Source: Melastoma dodecandrum
Lineage: Eukaryota; Streptophyta; Magnoliopsida; Myrtales; Melastomataceae
DNA: 64,000 bases
Assembly: GCA_029817715.1 (NCBI GenBank)
Contig: JARUPY010000083.1
Location: 868,001-932,000, forward strand
Reading direction: 5' to 3'
Positions 1-11,113 of this stretch are shown here, one piece after another. How positions within the stretch are numbered: the first letter of the stretch is position 1; each line of letters starts with the position of its first letter. A model generated the notes under the pieces. The model was given only the letters and a program-made list of their open reading frames with translations, was not told the DNA's origin and did not search any database. A program made the translations under genes and the position numbers.

Positions 1-357
1 ACATCAATCATGCACATCGCGACATTTATGCACAACCTTTCTCAATCCATCATTACAAAACACCATTGTCATCACAAGGCATGATTCCATCTTTTCCCTT
101 CACTCTACCCTTTCGGTTTTAGCACCTCTCCCACGTTAGAAACACCTCATTCAACTACATAATCATGCGTACACTTTTTGCAAAAACTAATCATATTTCA
201 GCTCACTCTTTTGCTGAAAGGAATTCAATCGTGACATCCCCATACACTTCTACGATCATCACACACCTACATATGCACATACCTTTCAATTTTGACTCAA
301 GACCGACATATTTTTCGACTATAAATTCACTCCCTTATCACTCCATGAGTAATCTAA

Positions 358-369
358 GCTCTGATACCA
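358..369 (-). other. tRNA-Met primer-binding site of a minus-strand LTR retrotransposon
   Basis: On the minus strand this reads TGGTATCAGAGC, the sequence complementary to the 3' end of plant initiator tRNA-Met that many Ty3/gypsy elements use as primer site. It lies two bases from a possible LTR edge (TG on the plus strand at 372-373, the CA end of the LTR on the minus strand). The element's internal region would run off the left edge of the window, so only its 5' end is present here. Confidence 0.75.
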
Positions 370-371
370 CT

Positions 372-2357
372 TGAAAGGACTTAACCTTTAGTAGTTATAG
401 AAATGAATATATTTACATTTTATTTTTTTTATAAATGATTATATTAGTCTTGAAATGCATTTGACCTTAATTCTAAACCTAAAATAATCTACACACACAA
501 GATGGTGATAAAACCAACACATTAGTTAATTAATCCATTCTCGCATTCAAAGTATATTCCTTCCCACCTCACGATTCACTCCACTCAATAACCTTCATAT
601 TCATGTGTCACCCCACTTGTCAAGTCCGCTTTCATATCCTCACACCTTTCTTATTTTCCACAAGAGTTCGGGATCCTCCCATTTCGGCACAAGTCCTTAC
701 ACCCAGATCATACGAGTGTGGATCCTCTCATCTGCCCCATCTCTTGTATCATCATGGCTCGGATCCTCCCATTTGGCCTTTCATATTCCATCTATATCCT
801 CTCCCGAATCCTCACATTTGATAGTAAAAGTGGTTATGTGGCCTCACTCCCGCCACTAGGGAATTCAGATCTTCTCATCAGTCCAACATCACCACGTATC
901 GAGCTTGGATCCTCACATTTGATTTCCACCATGACTATCGTACTCATGTCCATCCATACCGTTGTCCATACCCCATTCTCTTTACTGATCCCTCATTCTC
1001 GACACACACAACCATATTCACAAGTCACACCCTTTATAAATTCATGCCTCATACCCACACATACAAATGACCTTGCACATACCCAAACCGAACCTCACCA
1101 ACAGCAGCAAAACTTCATATGCAACTAGATCATAAGGCTAAGAGATAATATGGCCATGGACTAAAGGAAAGAGAGAATATGGGTCGAGTTCGTACATGAA
1201 GCCTCCACCCAACACAATCTCACCTCTACGACCTCTTCCAATTATCCCTCCTTGCCATGCCCTTCCAAACTTGCTTGACCACCTTGGACCCTTCTTCTTC
1301 TCCACTTTTTTTTTCTTCCTCTAACTTCCACTTTCTCCAAACTCCTCTCTCTTCTCTCTATCTTTCTCACGAATGGGATTGGAAAAAATGAGGAGGAAAA
1401 CACCACCTCCCCATCATCCTTTTCCCTTTTCTTCACTTTCCCCATTATCCATTAATAATATCCCACGACCTAATTTAGGTACACTCCTTTTTAATGGCTT
1501 GCCAAGCAAGCTTTAGGACCTTAAACACCATTAGAATTGATTAAATTTCCTTGAGGTCAAGTCAAACATAGAAAAATCGGGTGGTTAACAATTGGAGTTG
1601 AGCATGGGCGACTTCGCCCACCCTTGGAGGAACGTCAATTCGTGCCGATCACCAAATTTTCTACTCCAACCAACTCGGTTTCGATTATCTCTTAAACTAA
1701 TGATCGTCTTAAGACACTAAATACCCATAAATTTCCTTTGATGTAATTAATCTAAGGGAATCATTTATTTTAATTTCTGAGACTTGTCATTTTTCAGCCA
1801 TTTTAGCCCTCGAGCCTATCTCCGTAGTGAAGCAATTTCAGTTTGTCGTCAACAAGGGCATCCTCGGATGACCATCCATCGCCCATTTTCATCCCCCCTC
1901 CTAGTTGGGATAGCAAACCACATCAATCCTTACTCAATTCTCTATTGTCCCCAATTTTGTATTTGATTAATCCCACGGATGAATCCGTCTACCATTAGAT
2001 ACCACAGTTGCATCGGTCTGGTGGGTCAGACGCATCCGTCTCGGGTCATATCAGAGGGATGCATTCATCCAATCGATGGACACATTCGTCTGCTGTCAGA
2101 TATGACTTATTTATCCGTCTAGTGAGATTGAAGCATCCATCCATAGTCAGATTAGATGGATACATTCGTCCAGTCGACAAACGCATTCGTCTACTGTCAG
2201 TCAGCCTAAACCTTCAAGTGGCGTCTTCTCCTTCGTGCTTCGTCTTGGTTTCTTACCGTGCGTTCAATTTGTCCATATACTTCGTTGTAACATCATTCGC
2301 GACAATATCCATTCAATTACTCTTTGTCATTTTGCAAGCTTATTGTCGTTATTTACA
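372..2357 (-). mobile_element. LTR-like region of a Ty3/gypsy element (5' LTR side)
   Basis: This stretch follows the primer site at 358-369 on the side where the 5' LTR should be. No coding similarity is seen. It contains degenerate short tandem repeats, which long Del/Tekay-type gypsy LTRs often carry: a GGATCCTCCCAT-like motif recurring about every 40-60 bp between 668 and 920, and CATTCGTC/CATCCGTC units between 1,980 and 2,200. The far edge is a guess based on where Tat-type pol sequence begins. A second copy of the LTR is not in the window, so length and class are unproven. Confidence 0.45.
1980..2205. repeat. degenerate tandem repeat (CATTCGTC units)
   Basis: Segments such as GGACACATTCGTCTGCTGTC and GACAAACGCATTCGTCTACT recur with variation every 50-60 bp. 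They sit inside the presumed gypsy LTR and have no coding signal. Confidence 0.6.
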
Positions 2358-2399
2358 TTGAAAATTCAAAACAATCGGGGTGCACTCAACATTGACGGC

Positions 2400-3529
2400 T
2401 TGGAAAGATAATCTTTTATGCTGTGGAACGCGTTGTCACATTTTTCATCCCATTCAAAAGGGCTATAATTTTGCATCTACTACTCGATGGGGTGACATCG
2501 TCTAGCTGAATTCGATATGGATATGTGGATGTCCCTGAAGGCTCTTCAACTCATGCAAATTCCATTGTGGTGGCATTTTCATGATTGTTTCAATCAATCT
2601 GATACCCCGATCACCACAAATTCAAAAACATTTCCAGATGCAACTCCAAAGATGCACTTTAGAGGGTTCATCTTCAACTGATATTTTCGCAGTCTCTTGA
2701 ATACATTCTTTAAGTCTTCGAAATGGTTACCCTTCTGCTTGGAGTTCATAATGAGATCATCCACATAGCACTCAACCAACATTTCTACGGAGCATATCAT
2801 TGAAGATCCGTTACATTGCTATTTGGTATGTAGCTACAAAATTCTTTAATCCAAAAGGCATAACCTTATAATATTATATCCTTTTTGGCATGAGGAAGGC
2901 AATCATTTCTTCATCATTCGAGGCCATTTATATTTGGTTATATCATGAAGATCTTCCATAAAATTGAGAACTTCAAAGCTAGTGGTTGCATCTACCATTA
3001 TCTTTGTATTCAGAAGAGGAAAATCATCCTTTGGGCATGCACCATGGAGGTCAAGAAAATCAACACAAACGCGAAGTTGATTGTTCTTTTTCTTGACGAG
3101 TAAGATATTTACAATCCATGATGGATACTTTACTACTCGGATGAATCCGGCTTTGATTAGCTTGTTGACCTCTACTTATACTAACGGGATCAATTCCGGA
3201 TGAAAGCTTCATTGAGCTTCTTCCTTTATGGAGCGAACCCCATGATTGACTGCCAAGTTATGCACAGCGACTTTAGGGTCAAGGCCTGACATTTCCTTAT
3301 AGGTCTATGTAAAGGCATGTTTATATTCCTTCAACAAATGGACATAAGAATCCTTCTCTTCAAACATCAAACTTGCGTCGAAGAAGGCGGGACGATGATC
3401 CTTTTCTTCCCCAAATCCAACTTCCTTCAGTTCATAAATGATGGACTTATTCCCATCCTTGAATACTTCAGGAACTTCTCCTACATCATCTTCATTGTGA
3501 GATGTGTCTTCATCGGCATCTAAAATCAT
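2400..3529 (-). pseudogene. gypsy reverse transcriptase remnant (Tat-like)
   Basis: Several broken frames on the minus strand give recognisable reverse transcriptase blocks in order: the LDPKVAVHNLAV approach to the polymerase, NKLIKAGFIRVVKYPSW, RVCVDFLDLHGACPKDDFP, the catalytic VECYVDDLIM near 2.77 kb, and RLRKYQLKMNPLKC near 2.66 kb. Part of the palm upstream of YVDD is missing or scrambled around 2.85-2.95 kb. The beginning of an RNase H-like connection region can be followed to about 2.4 kb. Confidence 0.85.
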
Positions 3530-4576
3530 GAGATGATGAGAAATGACATCATCTTCAACATTATCTTGAGCAAACCTCTATTTCTATTCGTAGATATCCA
3601 CGTCTTTGTGGTTATTTTCAACACTTCTCCGGCAGCTACCTCCACAACAGTTCAACGCTTCATTCGGGATGGGATTTTGCTATGAAAATCATTTGTATCT
3701 TTAAGGACAATCGTGATATCTTTCTTCCGATCTATTGTCTTCCACAACATTCAACTTTTCGGAGTTTGGCCAAATCTTAGCCGTGAAGATCCTCTAGAAT
3801 CACTCTTTTCTTCTTGATCACTAAGTATATCAAATATTAGTTTTCGTTTGAGCAAAGCTATGAGTCGATCAAGCACCGAAGTTCTCGCAAGTATCGTTGT
3901 AGCTTCATCATCATCCTCGATGTATTGAGTTGATGCTTTCTTCATTCGGAGTTACATGCTTTCAAGACCTAATTTTGACTTTTGTTTATCACCTCCTAGA
4001 TTAGCTTCTTTTGACGCGTCCCTGAATGTGTTCAAGTCCTCAGTGTAGCCAGCTGCAGAAAGTAACCTTTAGGGAGCATTTGTGGGGACTACTATTATTA
4101 GCTTTGTGACGGGCCAATTGAGTTATTTTGTCGGTATCATTTTTACATTATCATCACTTATGAAAGGTGGTTGCCATGCTTTCCGAAATGCTTTGGGAAT
4201 GTAGCGCAAAATTGGCGTACTTTATTTCGTCGCATCATTTACCTTTACATTTTGAAGCATAAGATTGGCTGGAGATTCTTCTTGTTGGCTAGTTGATACG
4301 TCTGTGCTTGATTCTTTCAAGACATTCTTTACTATAGGCTTTGGTTGTGAGGCTTCCACATCTGCATTTTTGTTCAAGTAAAACTAGTCATCAACAAAGT
4401 ATGACTCTACTTTTGTGAAGGGCTCGACATCTATCCATACAGTGCATTCATGGATCCATGGTCGACCAAACAGTGTATTATAGTTCGTCTTCGAGTCAAG
4501 GACATAGAATGTCACACAAGATTCCATATCACTCATCCTAACAGTAAGGTAAATCTTTCCAACATCTCACTCTCGC

Positions 4577-4846
4577 CTAGGTTGAATCCTTTGATGAAAT
4601 TACATTAACGACAGACCCTGGGTTGATCAATATGAGGTTAACCTTTTGTGCCACAAGTATATCCAGGCACAAATATTGGCCAATTATGAGACTTATGAAG
4701 CACAAGAAGATCTTCATCAAAGAATGTAATAGTGGGAAATTATCCTTCTCGTTATCAACTGTCATCATCGTGGAGCTTTTTGAGATGTCAACCTTTAGAT
4801 TGGGCTGCTCTTTATCCATATCAATATGGCGACAACTTTTGGACAA
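4577..4846 (-). pseudogene. gypsy aspartic protease remnant
   Basis: The minus-strand translation contains LILINPGSVVNVIS, which aligns with the LIDPGSSVNVI active-site block of Tat-type proteases. The catalytic aspartate of the D-x-G motif is read as asparagine (NPG), so this copy would be inactive even without the surrounding stops. It lies between the gag and reverse transcriptase remnants, as expected. Confidence 0.65.
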
Positions 4847-5652
4847 GGTTGTAAGCCTTTGAGATCTCTCGGGAAAGAAATCTCACATCATGATTGGAGA
4901 AGACTTCTTTGGAGTTATTTCAACATAAGAAGTTTGCTTCACTATGTCCTCCTTGAACCTCGTCTAGAAAATTTTGTCTGGATAGGAGCTTTCTTCTCTT
5001 GATGCTTCAAAATCTTTCTTCGATTCCTTATATGCGTTATTAAAGTCCAACCTTCTTCAGCATATACTTCCTTATGGCCAATTGCACAACTTGACAACTT
5101 AAAGATATAACTATCATTTGGCATCACCTTTAAATGCTGGAAAGCAGCCACTCATTAGGGCTAAACGACCTGAAGATAATATTGGGGATGTCTAAACTAG
5201 CTATATCCACCAAGTTTGATGAAACCACAAAGCGCAAGTTAATCTAGTTTTCTCATGCAAGCTCCATTACCTTCTCTTTGAAGATGAAACACTTCTCAAT
5301 AGAATGATCCAAGACACGGAGGAAGTTCAATCATCTTAACAACAAAAGAAAGTCAAATATATTTACGACATCTGAATCTAGGAAATGATATTATTTACTT
5401 TGTCTCTCATCCAAAGTCGGTCGCCTCTTCTCTGTCTGAGAGGTTACCAAAGTAGGGATTGCAACGTTCCACTGTCCATTCTCTTTTGCTTTTGGGACTT
5501 TGACGGGAACAACCTCAGTAACAAGCACTTGTTTCTTGCTATCTTTGAAAGCAAGCTTGCCCCCAATTCTATTTATCAGTTTCCCTGTTCCTTTGGATGA
5601 CTCAGGTACTAGAAGGTATCCTATATCAACTCTTATGAAATTCAACTCCATA

Positions 5653-6511
5653 TCAAGTGTTCATGTAGCTAATTCCTCGAAAGATCGAGGTTGGATCCCT
5701 TATAATATCTAGCGTACCCTCCAAAACATTCCTTGAATACACATAATTATTGATATAGCTTCTAATATCCCTACAATTCAGGTTGAGGTTTTTCCATCGT
5801 TGTCTATAATCAACAACGGGCTCACCTTCCCACCAACGAGTGTTAGTAAGCTCTATCATGCTCACCACACGTTGTATGCTATAAAAGTGATTAAAGAACT
5901 CTCTTTCCAATTACTCCCATTTGTTGATACTTCTTAATTTGATATTGATATACCAGTCAAAGGCATTCCCTTTCAAGGAGCAAATGAACTGCTTAACCAT
6001 TAGGTCTCCGTATGTACCTACAAATGGTGGAAATGCACATGTCGCCTTGGATTCCCCTTCCATCAAATTGTTGAAAATACGAGGGGTGTTAACTCATTGG
6101 CATGCTCAAGCTTTTGATTCTTAGTCAATATGGCTTATAGGACGCCAAAGATGTTGCAGATTTTCCTTCAAGCTCATACTTCAGGGCCTCTTGTATTAAT
6201 TCATTCATTACGCTAATTGAAGTAAGAGCATCAACAGAGGCAGGTACAACCATATTTAACACATTCTTTTCTTTGTCCTTGCGTACGTGAGAACCTCCTT
6301 CATTATATGTTTTCTCAGGTTCTTTATTCTTAAGCCTGCTTCTGACATAATCAAGTTGTTGATTCCCATCCTTCATGAATTTCATCATTATCTCAATTAG
6401 GTAAGTAATACGTGGTTCTTCAGTGGTTCTAAAGTTAATTTCATATAGAGGGTCAGAAGGGACGAGAGAAGTATCGGAAATCTCTTTATTGATTGAATAA
6501 ATGATTGGCAC
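5653..6511 (-). pseudogene. gypsy gag remnant (Tat-like)
   Basis: Two open pieces (6,125-6,511 and 5,653-5,910) translate to capsid-like sequence. The second has the typical gag text in which a short FYS segment is followed by SMIELTN, a W-rich stretch and RWKNLNLNCRD. Plant gypsy gag proteins of this branch share this block. The two pieces are in broken frames and there is no intact zinc knuckle. Function would have been capsid assembly; it is not functional now. Confidence 0.75.
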
Positions 6512-6929
6512 ATCTAGGCGTGCTTTGGGAAATGAATTAGTATGACTCCTACTTATTCTAGATGCCTTGTACTCATGTTAGTGTTCTAGGACATCTGATA
6601 TTGAATCAAGTGTCTCGCTCCTCATTGGTGAACGGACGAAGATCGATGAGTCTTTCGAGCTCCAAATCCATCTCTGTCTGTTGGCTCGTGTTGTCGCAAT
6701 CTAAGCCTGCTTTGCACGGCTTTCTCCAGTGGGGTCAGGTCCTCATTCACTTCATGTGGTTGTTTATCGCACCACCCAGTTGGGGTGATTAGCTGCTGCA
6801 CTGTCACTGGAGGTGGTCCATGGTAGAATATATTGCTTTGCCTGAGAGGCCAACATTCGGGTCACCGAGCATGTACCTCCGCCTAAGCGTCATGTCCTTG
6901 ACTTGCTCTACTGCCCCTGCACATACATA

Positions 6930-7274
6930 GGATAGGTTAGCATTTTCGACCACTTCCCCCACAGTGACTTCTATGTAATGTTTTCCCCATAGTAAGAGCT
7001 CTTGGTGGGGAATGGAGAGAATGACACTAGCTTTATGTAGTCAATATCTCCCTAAAAGGGAGCCAAAGGATGACTTTATGTCGACCAAGGAGAAAGCTGT
7101 CTTATTTTTATTAGTGTCGACACGGAGTCAAATAGATATTACTCCCAAGCATGGGAAAGTATTTCCATTGATACTAACATCTATTTTTCCTTATCAGCCA
7201 CATCTTCCCCTAGATACTTGTACGCTCAGTGGATGTACATTAATAGTAGCCCTTTTATCAATTAAAATGTGACG
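6930..7274 (-). pseudogene. Ogre/Tat-like protease remnant
   Basis: The minus strand gives HILIDKRATINVHPLSV, then a TAFSLVDIKSSFGSLLGR block followed by YWLHKASVILSIPHQELLLW. This is the aspartic protease layout of Ogre/Tat elements and matches the better preserved protease at 38,964-39,344. The active-site glycine of D-x-G is replaced (DKR here, DNR in the other copy). Confidence 0.75.
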
Positions 7275-7347
7275 TAACGCCACATTGTTGAATGTCGCTT
7301 AAATATGCAATGGATACATATGTCTCCGAAGCGACACAGGGGACTCT

Positions 7348-7692
7348 CTCAGTCATCTGCCCGGAAGGTTCCACAGCATCTTAGTGACACCACTTTGGTA
7401 GAAAGGAAATGACAATTTACCTTATGTATTATTTCCCTCCTTCTTGGCAAACTCAACACGAAGCATGAGGATGTTACAACTCGTCTCATTCACTTCTGGA
7501 GAATTTCCACATTGAAGGGTCTCAGTCATCTGCCCGGAAAGTTCCACAGCATCTTAGTGACACCACTTTGGTAGAAAGGAAACGACGATTTACCTTATGT
7601 ATTATTTCCCTACTTCTTGGCAAACTAAGCAGGAAGCATGAGGATGTTACAACTCGTCCCATTCACTTCTGGAGGATTTCCAAATTGAAGGG
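7348..7692. repeat. 173-bp tandem duplication
   Basis: The sequence starting CTCAGTCATCTGCCCGGAA at 7,348 starts again at 7,521, and similarity continues for the whole unit with about ten substitutions. The unit spacing is 173 bp. It lies in the gag-protease linker of the 6.6-9.4 kb element and has no independent coding signal. Confidence 0.9.
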
Positions 7693-7799
7693 GAGAGTAG
7701 TCGCTCACCGTGTTGGACCCGAGATCACTCTCACTAGGCGTCCCTACTTTCAGGATGTCCGAATAGGCCTGCCTTGAGTGCTTTTTCATAGCGCGCCGT

Positions 7800-9376
7800 G
7801 TCCTCCTTTCTTTCCGTCTCTTCATCCCCTTAGTAGGTGGTTGCAGGCACGGCGTTGCATTAACTTTTCACATACGCCCGTTGGTATATAAGGAACATGG
7901 ACAAAGCGTGAATGTCTAGGAGATTGTGTAGAAGTATTTACCTGCATGAAGTCACGTTTATGTGGGTCATAGCCCTGCCGGTGTTTCTCGATTTGAGACG
8001 AACCCGGGGAAAGATTTGAAGCAGATATCGATGTACTACTTGTCGGAGGATGGACGATTTCTACTTTGATGGTTCCTTCAGTAGACATCTTGGCAAACAA
8101 CAGGAAGTATTGGTTGTAACAGGGTTGTCACATCTCGGTAATGAGGATCTCGTGAGCTACTATGGATTTGCACCAGTAACAAAACATATCCGCATTTAGA
8201 AATTGTGCCCGTAAGGTCTCGTTCCTGACCACATCTAGGTCGTCTTTGGGATTATTTGGTGAATTTGCTTGTCGCACGGATTGTCCCTTGCCTTGTTATG
8301 GTCCAAGCCGATTGACAACGCGTTGCCTAGGAGATTTTGCGATGCAAGAGTCCTTTTGGACATTCTCGACTTCGTCTGTAGCGCCTTGATGTAGGAGTTC
8401 TCGAGGGGTATGCAACCCCTCTGTCTGGTGATTGACAGTCGGGATTCTGTTATACTCTTGGTGCCTTATTGGACGCCGCGATGTTCGTGGGTGAAACTTG
8501 GATGGTCCATCAGTGATCACAATAGCCATTTCTTCAAGAAGATTAAGGTCGTACCACTTTGGTTTCCCCTCGCTGAGCAAATACATTCCTGACCGTGTGG
8601 CATTGATCTACAATATATGACGCATCTTATGCCAACGACAACGTTATGTCGCATAGTCTTAAGATTGGCAGGGCATTGAAGTATCCCCTTGCTAACCGGT
8701 CGCTTGAACATCATGTTGGTGATGATTGTTTCGCCTGTCTCAGTCGACAGGTCATCGTCCCTCTGCACAAAAAAGAGGTAACGGTTACACAGTTAACATC
8801 AAAGGCATTTATGAGAGATACAACTTGATCTTCTAATGATGGGGTATCCGCCATCAGAACTGTCATGACTTCGAAGTTTTCAGTCAGATTATTCTCACTA
8901 GTGCTTCTAGAAAGATTTGGTAAAGAATTTCCAGATGAGTTATTATGGAAGCTTAGCAAGGAACTGGCAACATAAACTCTCTACTCAATGGAGCCTTAGC
9001 AGCAACCTCCATGTAGGACGGAGGTGACTTTGGAGAAGCAGATCGAAGAATTTATTCTATCTCCTTCATTTACTTGCGCACTTGCCCTTGATTGAGTCAT
9101 GCTCCATTTCGGAGTCCAACCTGATAAGAAATCTCTAGGAGCAGAGACACTTGATGTGTTGTTGCGGAAGTTGTCCAAAGGAATTGTTGATAATGCACCC
9201 TTGCTAGGAAGGTTTCTTTCAGTAACCTCCTTGTATGATGGAGGTGACTTACGATTGATGGATTGAAGTATTTGCTTCGTCTCCTTATATATCTCAGTGA
9301 TCAGTCGGGTCTTGGTAAATTTGTGAGAACTAGTCGATGTGGAGTTTTCAGACGAGTGAGAAGGAAAACCGGCCAA
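7800..9376 (-). pseudogene. Ogre/Tat-like gag remnant
   Basis: Four overlapping broken frames (8,996-9,376; 8,711-8,959; 8,296-8,586; 7,822-8,100) cover a serine/threonine-rich N-terminal part, the TPSLEDQVVSL block seen in many plant gypsy gag proteins, and a hydrophilic linker. No zinc knuckle is visible. The assignment rests on order relative to the protease at 7.1 kb and on similarity to the gag region near 40.4 kb. Confidence 0.55.
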
Positions 9377-9639
9377 TTAATTATTCACAGGATTGGAGTT
9401 TACAACATGACCATCTTTAAAGCCATTTGTATACTCGGATGTAAAGAGATGAGGGATGGTGATCGTCCCACTGGGCAAACCAAAAATTTGTGAACACAAA
9501 ATTCCGTAGTCCGAATATAAGACTAGAAATGGAGTATCATATTGAATGTGAGTGTGATTACAATATCTAGTCACGAGAATACGTGAATCCCCTGATTTTA
9601 TTGTCACTAGATATTCGGGATGTAGATGGATAGACGCTC

Positions 9640-10130
9640 TGGGGAATATCCGCTGGAGCTTTAGGGAGGTATGTTGTTGAAATTGTTGGGGAAGTAAAGC
9701 TTGAACCGACGGATGGCGAAGATCATCAGGCTGTAGATGCTTGATTTGGAGATTCTTTTGGAGATGGTGAAGAACAACAAGGCTGTAGCTTGATTAGTCG
9801 ATCTTGTGAGGAGAGAATGCTCGAGAGCTTCATAAAGCTAAGAAGATCCTCAGTCTTCAAGTTGTTCATGTGTCCCGTATTTATAAGAGTTGAAGGACTC
9901 CTACATGCCTTCTCTGCCTAATGTGGGACAAGTACACATGGGCCTAAGGGCTTTATTGGACTGAACTTCGGCTTGGGCTCGACTATGAGTTAAGCCATAA
10001 ATCGGGTCAAGATATGGATCATGCCAAATTTATTTTTATAATTGGGTTGCACTTAATTAGTCTAGCTTATGGGATAGATCATATTATAACCCAAAGAAAG
10101 ACATAAATTAATATAAGCCCAAGACCATTT
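9640..10130 (-). mobile_element. LTR-like segment shared with 46.8-47.8 kb
   Basis: The stretch GTGAGGAGAGAATGCTCGAG at about 9,809 recurs at about 46,980, with similar flanks (GCTGTAG...GCTTGAT before; a TATA-like sequence and AATGTGGGACAAG after). On the minus strand a TTATAAATAC box at about 9,882-9,892 precedes the conserved block, as in a gypsy LTR promoter. Its place behind the gag at 9.4 kb suits a 5' LTR of that element. Ends and target duplication were not found. Confidence 0.5.
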
Positions 10131-11042
10131 TATAGTATGATGCCCCAATTGTAATAATTTCACACTAAAATATAAGTGTAAAATATTTTATATAATATCT
10201 CTCGATATAATATATAGTTTTTTGATCAAATAATTTTATTTCGATATCAATAAAATTTTAATGTCTATAATATGTTAACAAAAGAACTTCGACTTACTTC
10301 TCTGTAACAATTAACTCGTGTAGTTTTTCTTTTACTTTTATTTGCCATTTATTGTTGTTAAAATAAAGTACCTATTTGAAATAGTGAATTTCTTCTTGAA
10401 AAATAAAGTAAAACTACTTAGTATTTTTCCTTCTTCGTATATTTGCCACTTTATTTTTTGCCCGAAGAAAATCTCCTACACGATGTAACGACTTCTTTCT
10501 TAAAGAAAAGTAGTTCTTAGAGTTTTTCTTCTACTTTTATTCACAGTTTTCTTTTTGTTAGAATAAATTGGAAATTTGAAGCAGTTATTTTTTTAAAAAT
10601 TAATCTTTAGTGTTTCCTTCCATTTTTTTTATTCTTTTGTTTTTTAAAAGAACGTTATTTGAACTAACTACTTTCAATATAATAGTAACTTATATATTTA
10701 GAAAATATAAATTGCTACGTAAAGTAACACAATAGAGACTAACAGACGATCTCTTAAAATTTCTAAAATATTCCTCCATAACAGGGAACCCAAAATCATA
10801 TGTAACGTGGCAGTCTGTAAATTAGCTGTGGAAAACGTGACGACATTTTTTTAAAGGAGTTTTAGAGGTTTTGCGTTTCCATGACACTTATCCCACCACG
10901 CGTTCAGAAAAATAAATAAATTAAAATAGTTTTTTTTTTAATTTCAATTCACCAATTCTACCTTCCACTTGGATCGTAATAAAACATTTATCAAATTTCC
11001 ATGTTTGAAATTGGATTCTCTAACAGAAGATCGCAAATACTG
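10130..11042. other. AT-rich intergenic DNA with degenerate ~100-bp repeats
   Basis: No coding signal. Between 10,310 and 10,640 a pattern of TAGTTTTTCTTTTACTTTTATT followed by GAA-rich spacer returns about four times at roughly 100-bp spacing with heavy divergence. The rest is plain AT-rich sequence. Confidence 0.5.
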
Positions 11043-11098
11043 AATGAGTCAAATTATTGTAAGGGAGGAAAATGAGTCAAATTATTGTAAGGGAGGAA
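11043..11098. repeat. 28-bp tandem duplication
   Basis: AATGAGTCAAATTATTGTAA plus GGGAGGA is repeated head to tail with a 28-bp period (two copies, no mismatches over the unit). It sits about 25 bp outside the transposon end at 11,123. Confidence 0.9.
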
Positions 11099-11113
11099 AT
11101 AATACTCTGACCG

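Larger units (their letters stand above)
2370..6511 (-). mobile_element. degraded Ty3/gypsy retrotransposon, Tat-like lineage
   Basis: Reading the minus strand from 6.5 kb down gives gag, then an aspartic protease region, then reverse transcriptase, the usual gypsy order. Each region is cut by many stops and frameshifts. The reverse transcriptase resembles the Tat/Retand branch (a C-Y-V-D-D-L active site and the conserved KYQLKMNPLKC segment). Integrase and a 3' LTR are not visible before the neighbouring LTR-like DNA near 2.36 kb, so the element is probably truncated at its 3' end. Confidence 0.8.
6560..9400 (-). mobile_element. second degraded Ty3/gypsy element, Ogre/Tat-like gag-protease
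   Basis: A separate minus-strand element lies directly upstream of the first. Gag-like text (MADTPSLEDQVVSLINA near 8.85 kb, KWYDLNLLEEMA near 8.56 kb) is followed by a protease near 7.1 kb. The sequence then stops near 6.55 kb, where the gag of the other element starts. The WYDL..LEE block is shared with the 38-42 kb element (near 40.46 kb), so the two belong to one lineage. Reverse transcriptase is absent, so this copy is 3'-truncated or was cut by the neighbouring insertion. Confidence 0.7.

Noticed and set aside
165..1128. Plus-strand open stretches of 60-136 codons in the first kilobase
   Set aside because: Compositionally biased (H, P, S, T) and opposite to the LTR of a minus-strand element; no domain and no conserved pattern.
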